DNA of 64,000 bases from Shewanella insulae (GCF_009831655.1 NZ_WRPA01000015.1:1-64000); one strand, 5' to 3'; shown: positions 45,700 through 56,082, numbered from the stretch's first letter. Program-made: numbers and translations. The notes: generated by a model not told the origin, from the letters alone.

Positions 45700-45725
45700 G
45701 CTCACCTAAGGTGAGCTTTTTTATT
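45694..45725 (+). terminator. Rho-independent terminator, bidirectional
   Basis: AAAAAAGCTCACC and GGTGAGCTTTTTT pair around TAA. It separates the PepSY gene from the convergent mrcB gene. Confidence 0.93.
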
Positions 45726-45747
45726 AAATATCTAAGGTGTAGGCGGC

Positions 45748-48120
45748 TTAACCCCCCACCAGCTTCTGCCACCAGGAGAGAGGCTCGCCACAGTTCTTAG
45801 CCGGCTGATAGCTCTCACTCAACGCCGGTAAAGCCACTACGTTGCCGCAATTGGCCTGCTTGGCGACACCAGTCTTGGCATCGAAATAGCCGGGCACCAC
45901 GCCATTGACCGGTGTGCGTCTCAGGCTGATAGGCGCGCGCTGCTTGAGGAAGGCTTGGTACACGGCCATGGCACCGCTGCTGCCATAGAGACTGGTCTTA
46001 CCGTTATCGTCCAGTCCCACCCAGACGGCGGCCACGTTGCGCTCATCGAATCCGGCAAACCAGGAGTCTCGAGAGTCGTTACTGGTGCCCGTCTTACCCG
46101 CCAGAGTCACGCCAGGGAAGGCCTTACCCAACCTGGCCGCGGTCCCCGACTGCACCACCTGAGTCATGGCGTGTTGCACCAGGAAGTCGCTGGATACTGA
46201 GATTGCCTGATCCGCACCACGCTGACTGGCCGACAGCGGCTGATTGTCGGCGTCCAGCACATGGGTCACCGCATTCAGCTGACGGTAACGACCATTGTCG
46301 GCCAGGGTCTGATACACCTGAGCCACCATCAGCGGCGAGCCGTTGACGGCCCCCAGCAACATGGAAGGATACTCGGGGATCGTCTCATTCCAGCCAGACT
46401 TGGCCAGCGTGGTCGCCACCGCCTCTGTGCCAATCGCCATCCCTAAGTTCACCGTCGGCACGTTCATCGACTTCTTGAAGGCGGTTATCAGCGGCACCTC
46501 GCCGGAGAACTGCTTGTTGACGTTCTGCGGCGACCAGGTCTTACCATGAGAGTTAGTCAGGGTGATAGGTTCATCCTTCAATGGCGTCGCCAGGGTATAC
46601 TTGTCCCCTTGGCTCAGGGCCGTGGCATAGACAAACGGCTTGATCAGCGAGCCTATGGGGCGACGGATCTCCACCGCACGGTTAAAGCCTTGATAGCTTG
46701 GCACCTTGTCACCCACCATGGCGGCAATACCCGCCGAATACTTGTCGGTCACCACCATGCCCACCTGCAGCGCCTTGTCACGCTGCTCCAGGTTCTTCAT
46801 GGTCGAGCGCACGGCCTGCTCGGCCGCCTCCTGAGCCAGAGGATCTAAGGTGGTGTAGACCTTGATACCCGACTGTTGCAGCAGGCTGTCGCCGAATCGA
46901 CGCGACAGCTCGCCGCGCACTACGGCAAAGAAGGCCGGTAGCTTCTGATGTACAGGCTTACTCGCCTTACGTACCCCAAGGGGAGACTCCACCGCCGCCT
47001 TGTATTGCGCCACCGACAACTGACCCGACTCCATCAGGAGGCGCAGCACCAGATCCCGTCGTTCCTGAGCCCGCTCGGGATAACGCCAGGGGTTATAGTA
47101 GGAAGGCCCCTTGATTGCCGCCACCAGGAAGGCCTGTTGGGGTAGAGTCAACTCGGCGATGGGCCGGCCGAAGTAGAACTGGGAGGCCAACCCCATGCCG
47201 TGCACGGCGCGGGACTTGTCCTGGCCCATATACACCTCGTTGAGATAGGCCTCTAAGATCTCATCCTTCTCGTAGCGAAAATCTATGATGATCGCCATCA
47301 GGGCTTCCCTAAGCTTACGTATGATGGAGCGCTCGCTGGAGAGGAAGAAGTTTTTCGCCAGCTGCTGGGTCAGGGTCGAGCCGCCTTGCACCGTGCGCCC
47401 GGCGCTGATGTTGACCATGGCCGCGCGTATGATGGCAAACGGATTGACGCCGTGATGTTCAAAGAAGCTCCTGTCTTCCACCAGGATCAGCGCGTCGACA
47501 ATCGCCTCGGGCATCTTGTCGGTGGCCACAAACAACCTGTCTTCGCCATCGCCGGTGATCATGCGATCCAGCAACACGGGCTCCAGATGGAACACCGCCA
47601 GCTCACGACGATCGCTATTGCGCGCCACCGAGGCGACCCCTTGGCTGTCGAAGGTGATCATCACCCGCTGGGCTTCCTGGGAGCCCTGAGGATGCAGGAA
47701 GGGGCGACGCCAGAGATCCACCTTGGTCTTGGAAGCAGAAAATTCTCCCACCTGGCGTGGGTTGGCCACCTTACGATAACCCAGCAGCTTAAGCTCGGCG
47801 ATCAACTGAGCATGGCTCACGGCGGCGCCGGGATAGAGTGCCATGGAGCGGCTGAATACCTGGGCCGGCAGATGCCACTTCTGCCCCTCAAACTTGCGGG
47901 CAATGATCTGATCCAGATAGATGCTGTAGATGGTCATGGCGGCAAACAGGACAAGGGCGAGCTTCCAGCTCAAAGACCAGATCCTACGGCCCCAGCCCGG
48001 CCTAGCGGTCACGGCACGCTTGCTCTTGGTCGACTTGCGCTTTCGCGATTGACTATTAGCCGCCTTGCCATTAGCTGACTTGCGCGGTTTAGATTGTTTT
48101 GGCGTCTCTTTCTTCGTCAT
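45748..48120 (-). CDS. mrcB: bifunctional penicillin-binding protein 1b
   Basis: PBP1b polymerises and cross-links peptidoglycan. The 790-residue protein has a long Lys/Ser-rich cytoplasmic tail and one membrane helix (about 50-70). A UB2H-like region comes next. The glycosyltransferase domain has EDRSFFEHHGVNPFAIIR and GGSTLTQQLAKN. The transpeptidase domain has SxxK (PIGSLIKP), SxN (KKSMNVPT) and KTG (GKTGTSNDSRD). GGAAATAC precedes the ATG. hrpB lies just upstream on the same strand with a 27-base gap, so the two may be co-transcribed. Confidence 0.96.
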   Translation of the reverse strand: MTKKETPKQSKPRKSANGKAANSQSRKRKSTKSKRAVTARPGWGRRIWSLSWKLALVLFAAMTIYSIYLDQIIARKFEGQKWHLPAQVFSRSMALYPGAAVSHAQLIAELKLLGYRKVANPRQVGEFSASKTKVDLWRRPFLHPQGSQEAQRVMITFDSQGVASVARNSDRRELAVFHLEPVLLDRMITGDGEDRLFVATDKMPEAIVDALILVEDRSFFEHHGVNPFAIIRAAMVNISAGRTVQGGSTLTQQLAKNFFLSSERSIIRKLREALMAIIIDFRYEKDEILEAYLNEVYMGQDKSRAVHGMGLASQFYFGRPIAELTLPQQAFLVAAIKGPSYYNPWRYPERAQERRDLVLRLLMESGQLSVAQYKAAVESPLGVRKASKPVHQKLPAFFAVVRGELSRRFGDSLLQQSGIKVYTTLDPLAQEAAEQAVRSTMKNLEQRDKALQVGMVVTDKYSAGIAAMVGDKVPSYQGFNRAVEIRRPIGSLIKPFVYATALSQGDKYTLATPLKDEPITLTNSHGKTWSPQNVNKQFSGEVPLITAFKKSMNVPTVNLGMAIGTEAVATTLAKSGWNETIPEYPSMLLGAVNGSPLMVAQVYQTLADNGRYRQLNAVTHVLDADNQPLSASQRGADQAISVSSDFLVQHAMTQVVQSGTAARLGKAFPGVTLAGKTGTSNDSRDSWFAGFDERNVAAVWVGLDDNGKTSLYGSSGAMAVYQAFLKQRAPISLRRTPVNGVVPGYFDAKTGVAKQANCGNVVALPALSESYQPAKNCGEPLSWWQKLVGG

Positions 48121-48147
48121 CGTATTTCCAGTAAAACAGCGAAAGGG

Positions 48148-50670
48148 CTAGAGGCCTTTCGCCGACATCTTTTTCTTGGTCAATTTGGTCGGCAGGGTGT
48201 TGGCTGGATCGTCCGGCCACAGATGTTTGGGATAGCGTCCCTTCATCTCTTTCTTCACCTCGACATAGGGGCCGGCCCAGAAGTTGGCCAGATCGGCGGT
48301 CAGTGCCAGCGGCCGCATGGCCGGTGACAAGAGTTCCATGGTCACCACCAGCTGCCCCTGAGCCAATCTGGGGCTCTCGGCCATGCCCAGCGCCTCCTGC
48401 AGGCGCACGCTCAGCAACGCACGTCCGCAGCCTTCATAACGTATCGCCGCCCGAGTGCCCGTCTTCATGGGCCAATGGCTCGGCAGTGCCTCATTTAAAA
48501 ATTGCTGCAACCCCCACTCCATCCGGTTGAGGAGCAAGGTATAAAAATCCAGTCCCTTGAGCTGGCTCAGACGGCGCACCCCGTCTAGATAGGGGCCGAG
48601 CCAGACTGGCAGCGTCGCGAGCAAGGCCTGGTCACTCAGATCCGGCCAATCTCCCGCGAGAGCGAGTTTGCTCGCCAGGGCGACGCGCAGGCGAAGCTGT
48701 TCCACCTTATCATCAAATCCCAGTAGGGAGAGCCCCTTGTTACGGATCAGCCGATAGATGGCCTGCCTGATCGTTTCTTCATCCAGGGTATCTAGGGGCC
48801 GCTCATTCAATATGATAGCGCCGATGCGCTGCTGAGTTAACCCGTAAAAACGTGCCTTCTCCTCATCCCAGCCGGTCTCAACCCTCGACTTAACTAGGCT
48901 CGTCAGGGGACCCTCGAACAGCGCCGCGTCCAGCTTGGTCGCCAGTCGAATACGACCGCTGCTCTGGCCTGCACTCTCCTGAAAGTCGGCGACCACCAAC
49001 CAGGGTTCACCCTGCAAGGCATCGTCATCGTTGAGTGCGACGCCTGCGCCGCAGGCCAGCTGATATCCCTTGGCGCCACGGGCCTTGGCGATGCGATCGG
49101 GAAAGGCCAGCGCCAGCAAAGTCGCGATATCCTGGTCACGACTCTCGCTGATGGCCTTGGCTATCAAATTACCGCGACCAGCGTCCATCCTGGTTAGATA
49201 TTGCAGCGCCAGCTTGGCGACTTCGCCGCTCCTGGCATCATTCAAATAACGGCTGATATCGGCGCCGCGTCTTGCCAGGGCGCGTGATTCCAGTAGCGCC
49301 GCCAAAACGGCAGCAAGGGGCAGGTAATAGGCCTCACCGAGGCTGTCCATCTCCTTGGCCGCCAGCAGCATGTGAGCCAAACGCGGATGACAACCAAGCC
49401 CGTAGGCGGCTCGGCCATGGGCCGTGATGCGCCTGCCACCATCCACCAGCGCCAAGGCTTGCAGCAGCTCCCAGGCTACTGTCTCATTGGCCTCGGAGGG
49501 AGGCGAGATCAGCGGCAGTGCATCGAGGGCATTTACGCCCCAAAAGGCGGCATCCAACACCGCATTGGTCAGATCCCCATGGAGGATCTCCGGCTCATCG
49601 GCCTTCAGCAGTCGCTCATGCTCCTGTTGCGGCCAGAGACGAATACAGTGGCCCTCGCTCAGACGACCGGCGCGGCCGCTACGCTGGGCCGCCGACGACT
49701 GGCTGATCCGTTTGAGCGACAAGCGGCTCACCGACGTCCTGGGGTTGAAGCTGGCCTGACGCTTATAGCCGGCATCCACCACCAGGCGGATATCTTGGAT
49801 GGTCAGGCTCGACTCGGCCACGTTGGTGGAAAGCACCAGCTTACGCATCCCAGGCGGTGGTGGCGCAATGGCGCTGTCTTGCTGTGCTGGCGGCAGGGCG
49901 CCATACAGGGGCGTGATTAAAAACTGCTTGGGGTCGAGGCGCTCGGTCAACAGCGTCTGCAACCTTGTTATCTCTCGCTGGCCGGGCAGGAAGGCCAGCA
50001 AAGAGCCCTCTCTATGCTCGGCCACCGCCTCGACGATCACCCTGGCCATATGCTGCAGCCAGTCCTGATGGGCGGTGCTGGGGCGATAACTCAGGCTGAC
50101 GGGAAAACTGCGCCCCTCACTCACTAGGCTGCCCGCCTCTGGCATCAGCGCTGTTAACGGCAGACCATCCAGGGTCGCCGACATGGCCAGAATCTTAAGA
50201 TCTTCGCGAAACGAGGCCTGAACCTCCAGCGCCAGTGCCAGGCCTAGATCTGTTGTGAGATGACGCTCATGGATCTCATCGAAGATGATCAAGCCGTAGC
50301 CAGATAGTTCAGGGTCTTGCTGGATCATCCGAGTTAATACGCCTTCGGTCACCACCTCGAGACGCGTCTTGTCACTGACACGGGACTCGCCGCGCACCCG
50401 AAAGCCCACCGACTGCCCCACGCCCTCGCCGCGCCTGGCGGCAATAAAGTGTGCCACGCTGCGCGCCGCGATGCGTCTGGGCTCGAGCATCAAGATCTTA
50501 CCCTGAATCTCAGGCCAGTCGAGCATGGCTAAGGGCAGCGCGGTCGACTTACCCGCGCCGGTTGGCGCCTGCAAGATCAGTTGGGCGTTATCCGCCAGCG
50601 TCTGCTTGATCTCGGGGAGTAGTGTCTGGATCGGGACTTGGTTAAATTCTTGAGTAGCTACTTGGTTCAA
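48148..50670 (-). CDS. hrpB: HrpB, DEAH-box ATP-dependent helicase
   Basis: The 840-residue protein is a DEAH/RHA-type helicase of the HrpB family, distinct from HrpA by its C-terminal domain. Walker A APTGAGKST, DEIH (IFDEIHERH), SATLD, and the later helicase motifs (STNVAESSLTI, QRSGRAGR) are all present. A ratchet/HrpB-type C-terminal region follows (about 500-840). The first codon is TTG at 50670, with no clear ribosome binding site, so the exact start is uncertain. The role in the cell is not well known even in E. coli. mrcB follows closely. Confidence 0.93.
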   Translation of the reverse strand: MNQVATQEFNQVPIQTLLPEIKQTLADNAQLILQAPTGAGKSTALPLAMLDWPEIQGKILMLEPRRIAARSVAHFIAARRGEGVGQSVGFRVRGESRVSDKTRLEVVTEGVLTRMIQQDPELSGYGLIIFDEIHERHLTTDLGLALALEVQASFREDLKILAMSATLDGLPLTALMPEAGSLVSEGRSFPVSLSYRPSTAHQDWLQHMARVIVEAVAEHREGSLLAFLPGQREITRLQTLLTERLDPKQFLITPLYGALPPAQQDSAIAPPPPGMRKLVLSTNVAESSLTIQDIRLVVDAGYKRQASFNPRTSVSRLSLKRISQSSAAQRSGRAGRLSEGHCIRLWPQQEHERLLKADEPEILHGDLTNAVLDAAFWGVNALDALPLISPPSEANETVAWELLQALALVDGGRRITAHGRAAYGLGCHPRLAHMLLAAKEMDSLGEAYYLPLAAVLAALLESRALARRGADISRYLNDARSGEVAKLALQYLTRMDAGRGNLIAKAISESRDQDIATLLALAFPDRIAKARGAKGYQLACGAGVALNDDDALQGEPWLVVADFQESAGQSSGRIRLATKLDAALFEGPLTSLVKSRVETGWDEEKARFYGLTQQRIGAIILNERPLDTLDEETIRQAIYRLIRNKGLSLLGFDDKVEQLRLRVALASKLALAGDWPDLSDQALLATLPVWLGPYLDGVRRLSQLKGLDFYTLLLNRMEWGLQQFLNEALPSHWPMKTGTRAAIRYEGCGRALLSVRLQEALGMAESPRLAQGQLVVTMELLSPAMRPLALTADLANFWAGPYVEVKKEMKGRYPKHLWPDDPANTLPTKLTKKKMSAKGL

Positions 50671-50731
50671 AGGCGGCGTTCAATCGGCAAAAACTGGCGA
50701 CAGTTTACTAGAGATGGCGGCAAAGCTAAAC

Positions 50732-50758
50732 AGAGGAGTCCCTGTCTGGGACTCCTCT
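50732..50758 (-). terminator. hairpin after the GGDEF-EAL gene
   Basis: AGAGGAGTCCC and GGGACTCCTCT form an eleven-base stem with a five-base loop, followed on the minus strand by TGTTT. It probably ends the GGDEF-EAL transcript. Confidence 0.7.
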
Positions 50759-50772
50759 TAGGTTAACATCTC

Positions 50773-52968
50773 TTAACCTTGCAGCACCCGATACCAGTGC
50801 AGGCCCTCGCCCGAGGTCAGGTCGCTGAGCGGCTCGGGGCGTGCTATACCGTAGCCCTGACCGTACTCTACCCCCAACTTCAGTAGGTGTCTTGCCACCT
50901 CGACCGACTCGACAAACTCGGCGACTATCTCAAACTCCATGTCGCGACCCAGCTGACAGATGGCGGAGACAATCGCCTGATCGGCGCGATCGCCGCACAG
51001 GTGCTGAATAAACTGGCCATCGATCTTCACATAATCCACGTCTAACAGCTTAAGGTAGGCGAAGCTTGAGAAGCCTGAACCGAAGTCATCCAGCGCCAGC
51101 TTACAGCCCAGGGGCTTGACCGTGTTGATAAGCCCTGTGGCATGGTCCAGCTGGCTCACCGCGGCCGTCTCGGTGATCTCGAAGCAGAGCTTACCCACCA
51201 ACTCCGGCTCGCCCAGAAGACGCATCTCCAGCCAGTTGATAAACTCGCTATCCGAGATCGAAAGGGCCGACAGGTTCACCGACACCATAGAGAGCGACTG
51301 CCAGAGTTCCAGGTGATCGCTACCCCAGCGCAATAGCCTGTCGATCACCCAACGATCCAGCTTAGACGCCAGATTGAAACGCTCGGCGGCGGGCAGGAAG
51401 ATCCCCGGTGGGATCAATGCCCCCTCGGGAGATCGCATGCGCAATAGGATCTCGAGATGCAAGCCATCATCGTTGACGCTCAAGGGTTCTATGGGTTGAT
51501 AGAAGAGTTCAAATCTGTCATTGGCCAGGGCGCCGACGATATCTACCGAAGCGCTCATCTCGGTATTGAGCTTCTCCACCACTGGGTCCTGAGCACTGTA
51601 GAAATACCAGGCGTTGCCCCCTTTCTCCTTAGCCAGGCAGCAGGCGGCGCTGGCGCGGCGCAAGAGATCTGAGACAGAGTCTGCCTCGTTGTCGCAGCGA
51701 GCCAGCCCCATGCTGACACTCACGCTGTGGCTGCGCCCCTCCCAGCTAAACTCATGACTAGCCATGGCCTGACAGATACGCTCGGCAACCTGCTCTGCTA
51801 TCTGCACATCGATATTGGGCATCAGGATGCCAAACTCGTCACCGCTGAGGCGAGCGACCACATCCTCCTTGCGCACCAGTTGGCTCAGACGAGCGGCAAG
51901 CTGACACAAGAGCTGATCGCCGGCTCTGTGACCGCTGACGTTATTAACCACCTGGAACCTGTCCAGATTGATAAAGCCGACGAAGGTAGAGCGTTCACAC
52001 TCACAGGGATTGGTCAGATCATACAGGGCCTCGAAGTAGGTTCGATTGGGCAACCCTGTCAAGGCGTCGAAATTGAGCGAGACGCTACGCTCTTCGTTCT
52101 CCACTGCTGGCTCGCCCACAGGCTCCACCAGCATGAGAATGGGGCCATCCTCACCGGACAGACAGAGGAAGGTCACCCGAGCCTGCGCATCATCTGGGGC
52201 GTATTTCAGCACCACCTCACAGCTGGACTGCTCTAGCACCTGGTCTCTCACCAACGCCATGGTATCTAGCAGGCATTTCTGCTCCCGTTTAGGTACCAGG
52301 TTCTCTACCTTTTGCAATGTCTGCACATGCAGCTGCTCTGCGGCGGTCTGGTTGTAGCGGATCACCCTGTCATCTATGCCAATATGCACGCAGGGGATCG
52401 GCAGACGATAGAGATGCTCGATACAGACCAGCTCATTACTCTTGGCGTTTAATCGCTGACGCGCCGCCTCCTGTGCCAGCCCCAGCAGGCTACCGGCAAG
52501 CAGCAGGTTCTGACGGATCACCTCGGGCCATATGCCGTCGCTGTCATAACGGTAGGCACCGAAGATATAGTGTTTATCTCCGCCTACCGGCAACAGCAAG
52601 ACGCTACGGATCTTGGCCTGATTGAGGCGCAGACGGCTGTCTTCATCGTCGATGACGGCGGTCACATCTTCTACAATGGCAGGCTCGCGCAGGGAGGTAT
52701 AGGACTGCATATGACGGTTGTTGGCAACGCGACTCAGCAGCATCTCGGCGTCGCGCTTGCTGAAGATAGCGGCATCGGACTGGTACATGGCTTCGATCTG
52801 CACAGGTAGGCGTCCCTTGCCGACACGTAACAGAAACAGGCCATCACACTGATTACTGGCGGCAAGTTGCTGCAAGACCAGCTGCAACTCCTCTTCCAGA
52901 TCGTGTTCGCACAGATAGGCAAGCGTCTGCTCGAGCGATGGGGATCCCTGTTGTGTATCGGATGACAT
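50773..52968 (-). CDS. dual GGDEF-EAL c-di-GMP protein
   Basis: The 731-residue soluble protein has a GAF-like N-terminal part (about 20-170) and a PAS-like part (about 190-290). The GGDEF domain has ARLSGDEFGIL, an SGDEF variant, with RKED as I-site five residues before. The EAL domain (about 470-725) has EILLRM in place of EALLR, then FEITET, LDDFGSGFSS and VKIDGQFI. The metal-binding Glu, Asn and Asp residues look intact, so phosphodiesterase activity is possible. The cyclase half may be active or a GTP sensor. Both signs are possible, and no signal can be read. Confidence 0.92.
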   Translation of the reverse strand: MSSDTQQGSPSLEQTLAYLCEHDLEEELQLVLQQLAASNQCDGLFLLRVGKGRLPVQIEAMYQSDAAIFSKRDAEMLLSRVANNRHMQSYTSLREPAIVEDVTAVIDDEDSRLRLNQAKIRSVLLLPVGGDKHYIFGAYRYDSDGIWPEVIRQNLLLAGSLLGLAQEAARQRLNAKSNELVCIEHLYRLPIPCVHIGIDDRVIRYNQTAAEQLHVQTLQKVENLVPKREQKCLLDTMALVRDQVLEQSSCEVVLKYAPDDAQARVTFLCLSGEDGPILMLVEPVGEPAVENEERSVSLNFDALTGLPNRTYFEALYDLTNPCECERSTFVGFINLDRFQVVNNVSGHRAGDQLLCQLAARLSQLVRKEDVVARLSGDEFGILMPNIDVQIAEQVAERICQAMASHEFSWEGRSHSVSVSMGLARCDNEADSVSDLLRRASAACCLAKEKGGNAWYFYSAQDPVVEKLNTEMSASVDIVGALANDRFELFYQPIEPLSVNDDGLHLEILLRMRSPEGALIPPGIFLPAAERFNLASKLDRWVIDRLLRWGSDHLELWQSLSMVSVNLSALSISDSEFINWLEMRLLGEPELVGKLCFEITETAAVSQLDHATGLINTVKPLGCKLALDDFGSGFSSFAYLKLLDVDYVKIDGQFIQHLCGDRADQAIVSAICQLGRDMEFEIVAEFVESVEVARHLLKLGVEYGQGYGIARPEPLSDLTSGEGLHWYRVLQG

Positions 52969-53201
52969 ATACTATCTAGTCCTTAGATTGGCTAACCTGA
53001 TACAAACACTGATTATAGTCAGAAATCATAGGATTATCCTATGAAGTAAGTTGTATAAGCTAGCTATGAGTGACTATAGGTTATATTTCACTTTTACAAC
53101 GGCATTAGCGAAATAAGTCGCTTTAAATCAAGCCAGTAGAGCGATCAACTCGTTACGTTTTTGTAACATACTTTAACCTTTATCGGCAACCGGGGATAAT
53201 A

Positions 53202-53729
53202 ATGAAACGACTCTTTCTCGCCATCGCGCCCGATGAGGCTCAGCTGAAACAGCTGACCCAGTTACAGGCGAGTCTAAATGGCGAAGGACGCCTGGTACCC
53301 AGAGGCAACCTGCACATGACCCTGGCCTTTCTCGGCCAATGCAGCGATACCCAGCAAGAGGCACTGAGTAATGCTCTCGCCAGACTCGCCCATCAGGGTC
53401 GACTGCCGGCATTTGAGGTAACGCTCGACACCTTAGTCCACTGGAGCAGGCCTAAGATCCTCTGTCTCAAGGGCGTGGCACGGGATCCGCAGCTGCTCAG
53501 CCTGTTCGACCTATGCCAGCAGCTGGCGCAACAACAGGGACTCCACACCAGTGAGCACAACTTCACGCCTCACATCACCCTGATGCGTAAGGCCAAAACC
53601 TTACCCGAACTCAAGGCGCCCTCCCTCACCCTCAGCGGCCATGCCCTGCATCTGTATCATTCCCAGAGTAGCGAGCAGGGCGTGCAATATAAGGTATTGT
53701 CCTCCTGGCCGCTTTGCGAAACCAAATAA
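53202..53729 (+). CDS. thpR: RNA 2',3'-cyclic phosphodiesterase (2H family)
   Basis: The 175-residue protein belongs to the 2H phosphoesterase family (formerly 2'-5' RNA ligase). The two catalytic histidine motifs are HMTLAFLG (about 45) and HITLMRKA (about 126), each in the HxTx form. It opens 2',3'-cyclic phosphates on RNA. GGGG stands near the ATG. It is a single gene and ends in a tandem repeat and a terminator shared with pepB. Confidence 0.93.
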   Translation: MKRLFLAIAPDEAQLKQLTQLQASLNGEGRLVPRGNLHMTLAFLGQCSDTQQEALSNALARLAHQGRLPAFEVTLDTLVHWSRPKILCLKGVARDPQLLSLFDLCQQLAQQQGLHTSEHNFTPHITLMRKAKTLPELKAPSLTLSGHALHLYHSQSSEQGVQYKVLSSWPLCETK

Positions 53730-53745
53730 GGCAAAGCTCATCTGG

Positions 53746-53790
53746 CCATAACCGACATAGCCATAATCGACATAGTCGTTACCCACATAG
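53746..53790 (+). repeat. three tandem 15-bp repeats before a terminator
   Basis: CCATAACCGACATAG, CCATAATCGACATAG and TCGTTACCCACATAG follow one another, and CCATAAAAAAA then runs into the terminator. The third copy has drifted. Confidence 0.82.
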
Positions 53791-53794
53791 CCAT

Positions 53795-53822
53795 AAAAAA
53801 ACGCGCCAAATGGCGCGTTTTT
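53795..53822. terminator. bidirectional Rho-independent terminator
   Basis: AAAAAACGCGCCA and TGGCGCGTTTTT pair closely. It separates the convergent thpR and pepB genes. Confidence 0.92.
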
Positions 53823-53848
53823 AGTGACGACTCTATTTCTGTAACAGC

Positions 53849-55126
53849 TTAGTCCTGCAGCAACTCGGCGATGGTCAGTACGCCATGGGTGGTTGCACCC
53901 GCAGCCCACAGGCCATTAGCCGTGTCGGCGAATGCCGAGGCCAGATCCATATGCAACCACTGAGTGTCATCGGACACGAAGCGCCACAGGAAGCCGGCGG
54001 CATTTGAGGCGCCACCCGCACCGCCGCCCTTCACCGGACGACTATTGGCGGTATCGGCATAGGCCGATGGGCACATCTCCTTATGCCAAGGCTCTAGTGG
54101 CAGCGGCCACACCTGCTCGGCGACGGCAGATGCCTTCTCCTGGGTGCGGTTAATCAGCTCGCGGCTCGGCGAGAAGATGGCGTTGTAAGAGGTGCCCACC
54201 GCCATCACGGCGGCGCCGGTAAGAGTCGCGGCATCGATCACCAGCGGCGCACCGGTTTCACAGGCGGCCTGCAGGCCGTCGGCCAGCACCAAACGTCCCT
54301 CGGCATCAGTGTTAACCACCTCGACCGAGACGCCGTTCTTATAGGTGAGGATATCCCCCAGCTTATAGGCGCGGCCGCTGATCAGGTTCTCGGCGCAGCA
54401 GAGGAATAGCTTGATGCGCTTGTTCAGGCCAGACTTGATCGCCAGCCCCAGCGCCGCGGTCACGGTCGCCGCACCGCCCATGTCGCACTTCATGCCCAAC
54501 ATGCCTTCCGAGCCCTTGATGCTGTAACCACCCGAATCGAAAGTGATCCCCTTACCCACCAGAGCCGCCGACACTGGCGCATCTTCGCCTAGCGGATTGT
54601 AGTCAAGCTCCAGCAGTGCAGGCGGACGCTCGCTGCCGCGGCCGACAGAATGAATGCCGATCCACTTCTCCTCCAGCAGGGCCTCTCCTTCTATGATGCG
54701 GTAGCTCACCTTGTCGCCGCCCACCTTAGTCAACCACTGTGCCGCCTGGTTGGCCAGAGTCACAGGCGCCAGATTTTCTGGGGTCTCGTTGATCAACTGC
54801 CTGGCGAATGCGGCGCTGTCGCGTCTGTCGTCCAGCACCTTCTTGACGGCGTCGTCGCCGGTCCAGGCGATCTTGCCGATCTGCTTGGCGGTGGCGAAGC
54901 CTTGGGCGAAGGCCCACTGAGTGTGAAGATCCCAGAGTGCGCCCTCGAGCGCCACCTCGTTGATCCCCTGACCACGCAGCTTACGCGCCGCCTGCTGAAC
55001 CTGGCGCAGCTGATCGCCGCCCTGCAGGTGGATGTTAGCCTGCCCCGCCGTAAAGGTCACATCTGCGCTGCCCCAATGGGCCGCTGGGGCGTCCTCGGTC
55101 AGATAAATCTTCATCACGTCGCTCAT
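53849..55126 (-). CDS. pepB: peptidase B, leucyl-aminopeptidase family (M17)
   Basis: PepB cleaves N-terminal residues of peptides in the cytoplasm with two metal ions. The 425 residues fit E. coli PepB (427). The M17 signature NTDAEGRLVLADGL is present, with metal ligands in GKGITFDSGGYSIKG and KCDMGGAATV. The catalytic Lys and Arg lie in KGITFDSGG and EGRL. AAGGAAC precedes the ATG. It lies alone between two divergent or convergent neighbours. Confidence 0.95.
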   Translation of the reverse strand: MSDVMKIYLTEDAPAAHWGSADVTFTAGQANIHLQGGDQLRQVQQAARKLRGQGINEVALEGALWDLHTQWAFAQGFATAKQIGKIAWTGDDAVKKVLDDRRDSAAFARQLINETPENLAPVTLANQAAQWLTKVGGDKVSYRIIEGEALLEEKWIGIHSVGRGSERPPALLELDYNPLGEDAPVSAALVGKGITFDSGGYSIKGSEGMLGMKCDMGGAATVTAALGLAIKSGLNKRIKLFLCCAENLISGRAYKLGDILTYKNGVSVEVVNTDAEGRLVLADGLQAACETGAPLVIDAATLTGAAVMAVGTSYNAIFSPSRELINRTQEKASAVAEQVWPLPLEPWHKEMCPSAYADTANSRPVKGGGAGGASNAAGFLWRFVSDDTQWLHMDLASAFADTANGLWAAGATTHGVLTIAELLQD

Positions 55127-55377
55127 AATTGTTCCTTGTTAGTACAGAGGTTCGCGAAGTCATTGTCGGCTCCGCCTAATAATGGAGCCAAGTATAACGC
55201 CAATCGCCCTCCATTATCTAACCCCCAAGCTTATCCACCTCTGGCACAGGTGACAGCCCGTCGCGACAGCGCCGCGTTAAATAAGGTAGAATCCCAGCCC
55301 TCAGCCAGGGAGATTGCCCAGGGCGAAGACTCAGATACATTTGCCTCAAGCATCAGTAGAACAACAAGGTCGATAAG

Positions 55378-56082
55378 ATGATTTTTACCCCAGCATTCGA
55401 ACAAGGAAAGTTACTCAGACGCTACAAGCGCTTCCTCGCCGACGTGCAACTGGACGACGGCACGGAGATCACCATTCACTGCCCCAACACGGGCTCCATG
55501 CGCAACTGCCTGTTTCCCGGCGAGCGGGTTTGGTTCTCCACCTCAGATAACCCCAAGCGCAAGTATGCCCATACCTGGGAGCAGGCGGCCTCCGATGAGG
55601 GCCACATCATAGGGATCAACACGGGCAGGGCCAACGCCCTGGCGGCCGAGGCGATAGAGGCGGGGGTTATCGCTGAACTGACCGGCTACGACCGCCTGCG
55701 CCGCGAGGTCAAATATGGCAGCGAAAATAGCCGCATCGATCTCTTGCTGGAGGCAGACGATAAACCCGCCTGCTATATAGAAGTCAAAAGTTGTACTTTA
55801 TTAGAACAAGGCCAGGGATACTTTCCCGATGCGGTGACCACACGCGGGCAGAAGCACCTGCGTGAGCTGATGGAGATGGTCAAACAGGGCCACAGGGCCG
55901 TGCTTTTATTTGTGGTACAACACACGGGCATCACCTCGGTGGCCGCTGCCCGCCACATAGATCCGCAATACGCCGATCTACTTGCCCAGGCGCACCAGCA
56001 AGGGGTAGAAATTCTCGCCTACAGCAGCGAACTCTCGCCTAGCGCCGCCCGGCTGATTAAATCCTGCCCTGTCAAGTTGTAA
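55378..56082 (+). CDS. sfsA: SfsA, sugar fermentation stimulation protein
   Basis: SfsA is a conserved DNA-binding/nuclease-like protein of unclear role. The 234 residues show the family pattern: [40 protein letters not shown] and YIEVKSCTL, then [16 protein letters not shown]. The EVKS motif is the nuclease-like core. AAGG stands before the ATG. It precedes dksA, as in E. coli, with a separate promoter region. Confidence 0.95.
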   Translation: MIFTPAFEQGKLLRRYKRFLADVQLDDGTEITIHCPNTGSMRNCLFPGERVWFSTSDNPKRKYAHTWEQAASDEGHIIGINTGRANALAAEAIEAGVIAELTGYDRLRREVKYGSENSRIDLLLEADDKPACYIEVKSCTLLEQGQGYFPDAVTTRGQKHLRELMEMVKQGHRAVLLFVVQHTGITSVAAARHIDPQYADLLAQAHQQGVEILAYSSELSPSAARLIKSCPVKL

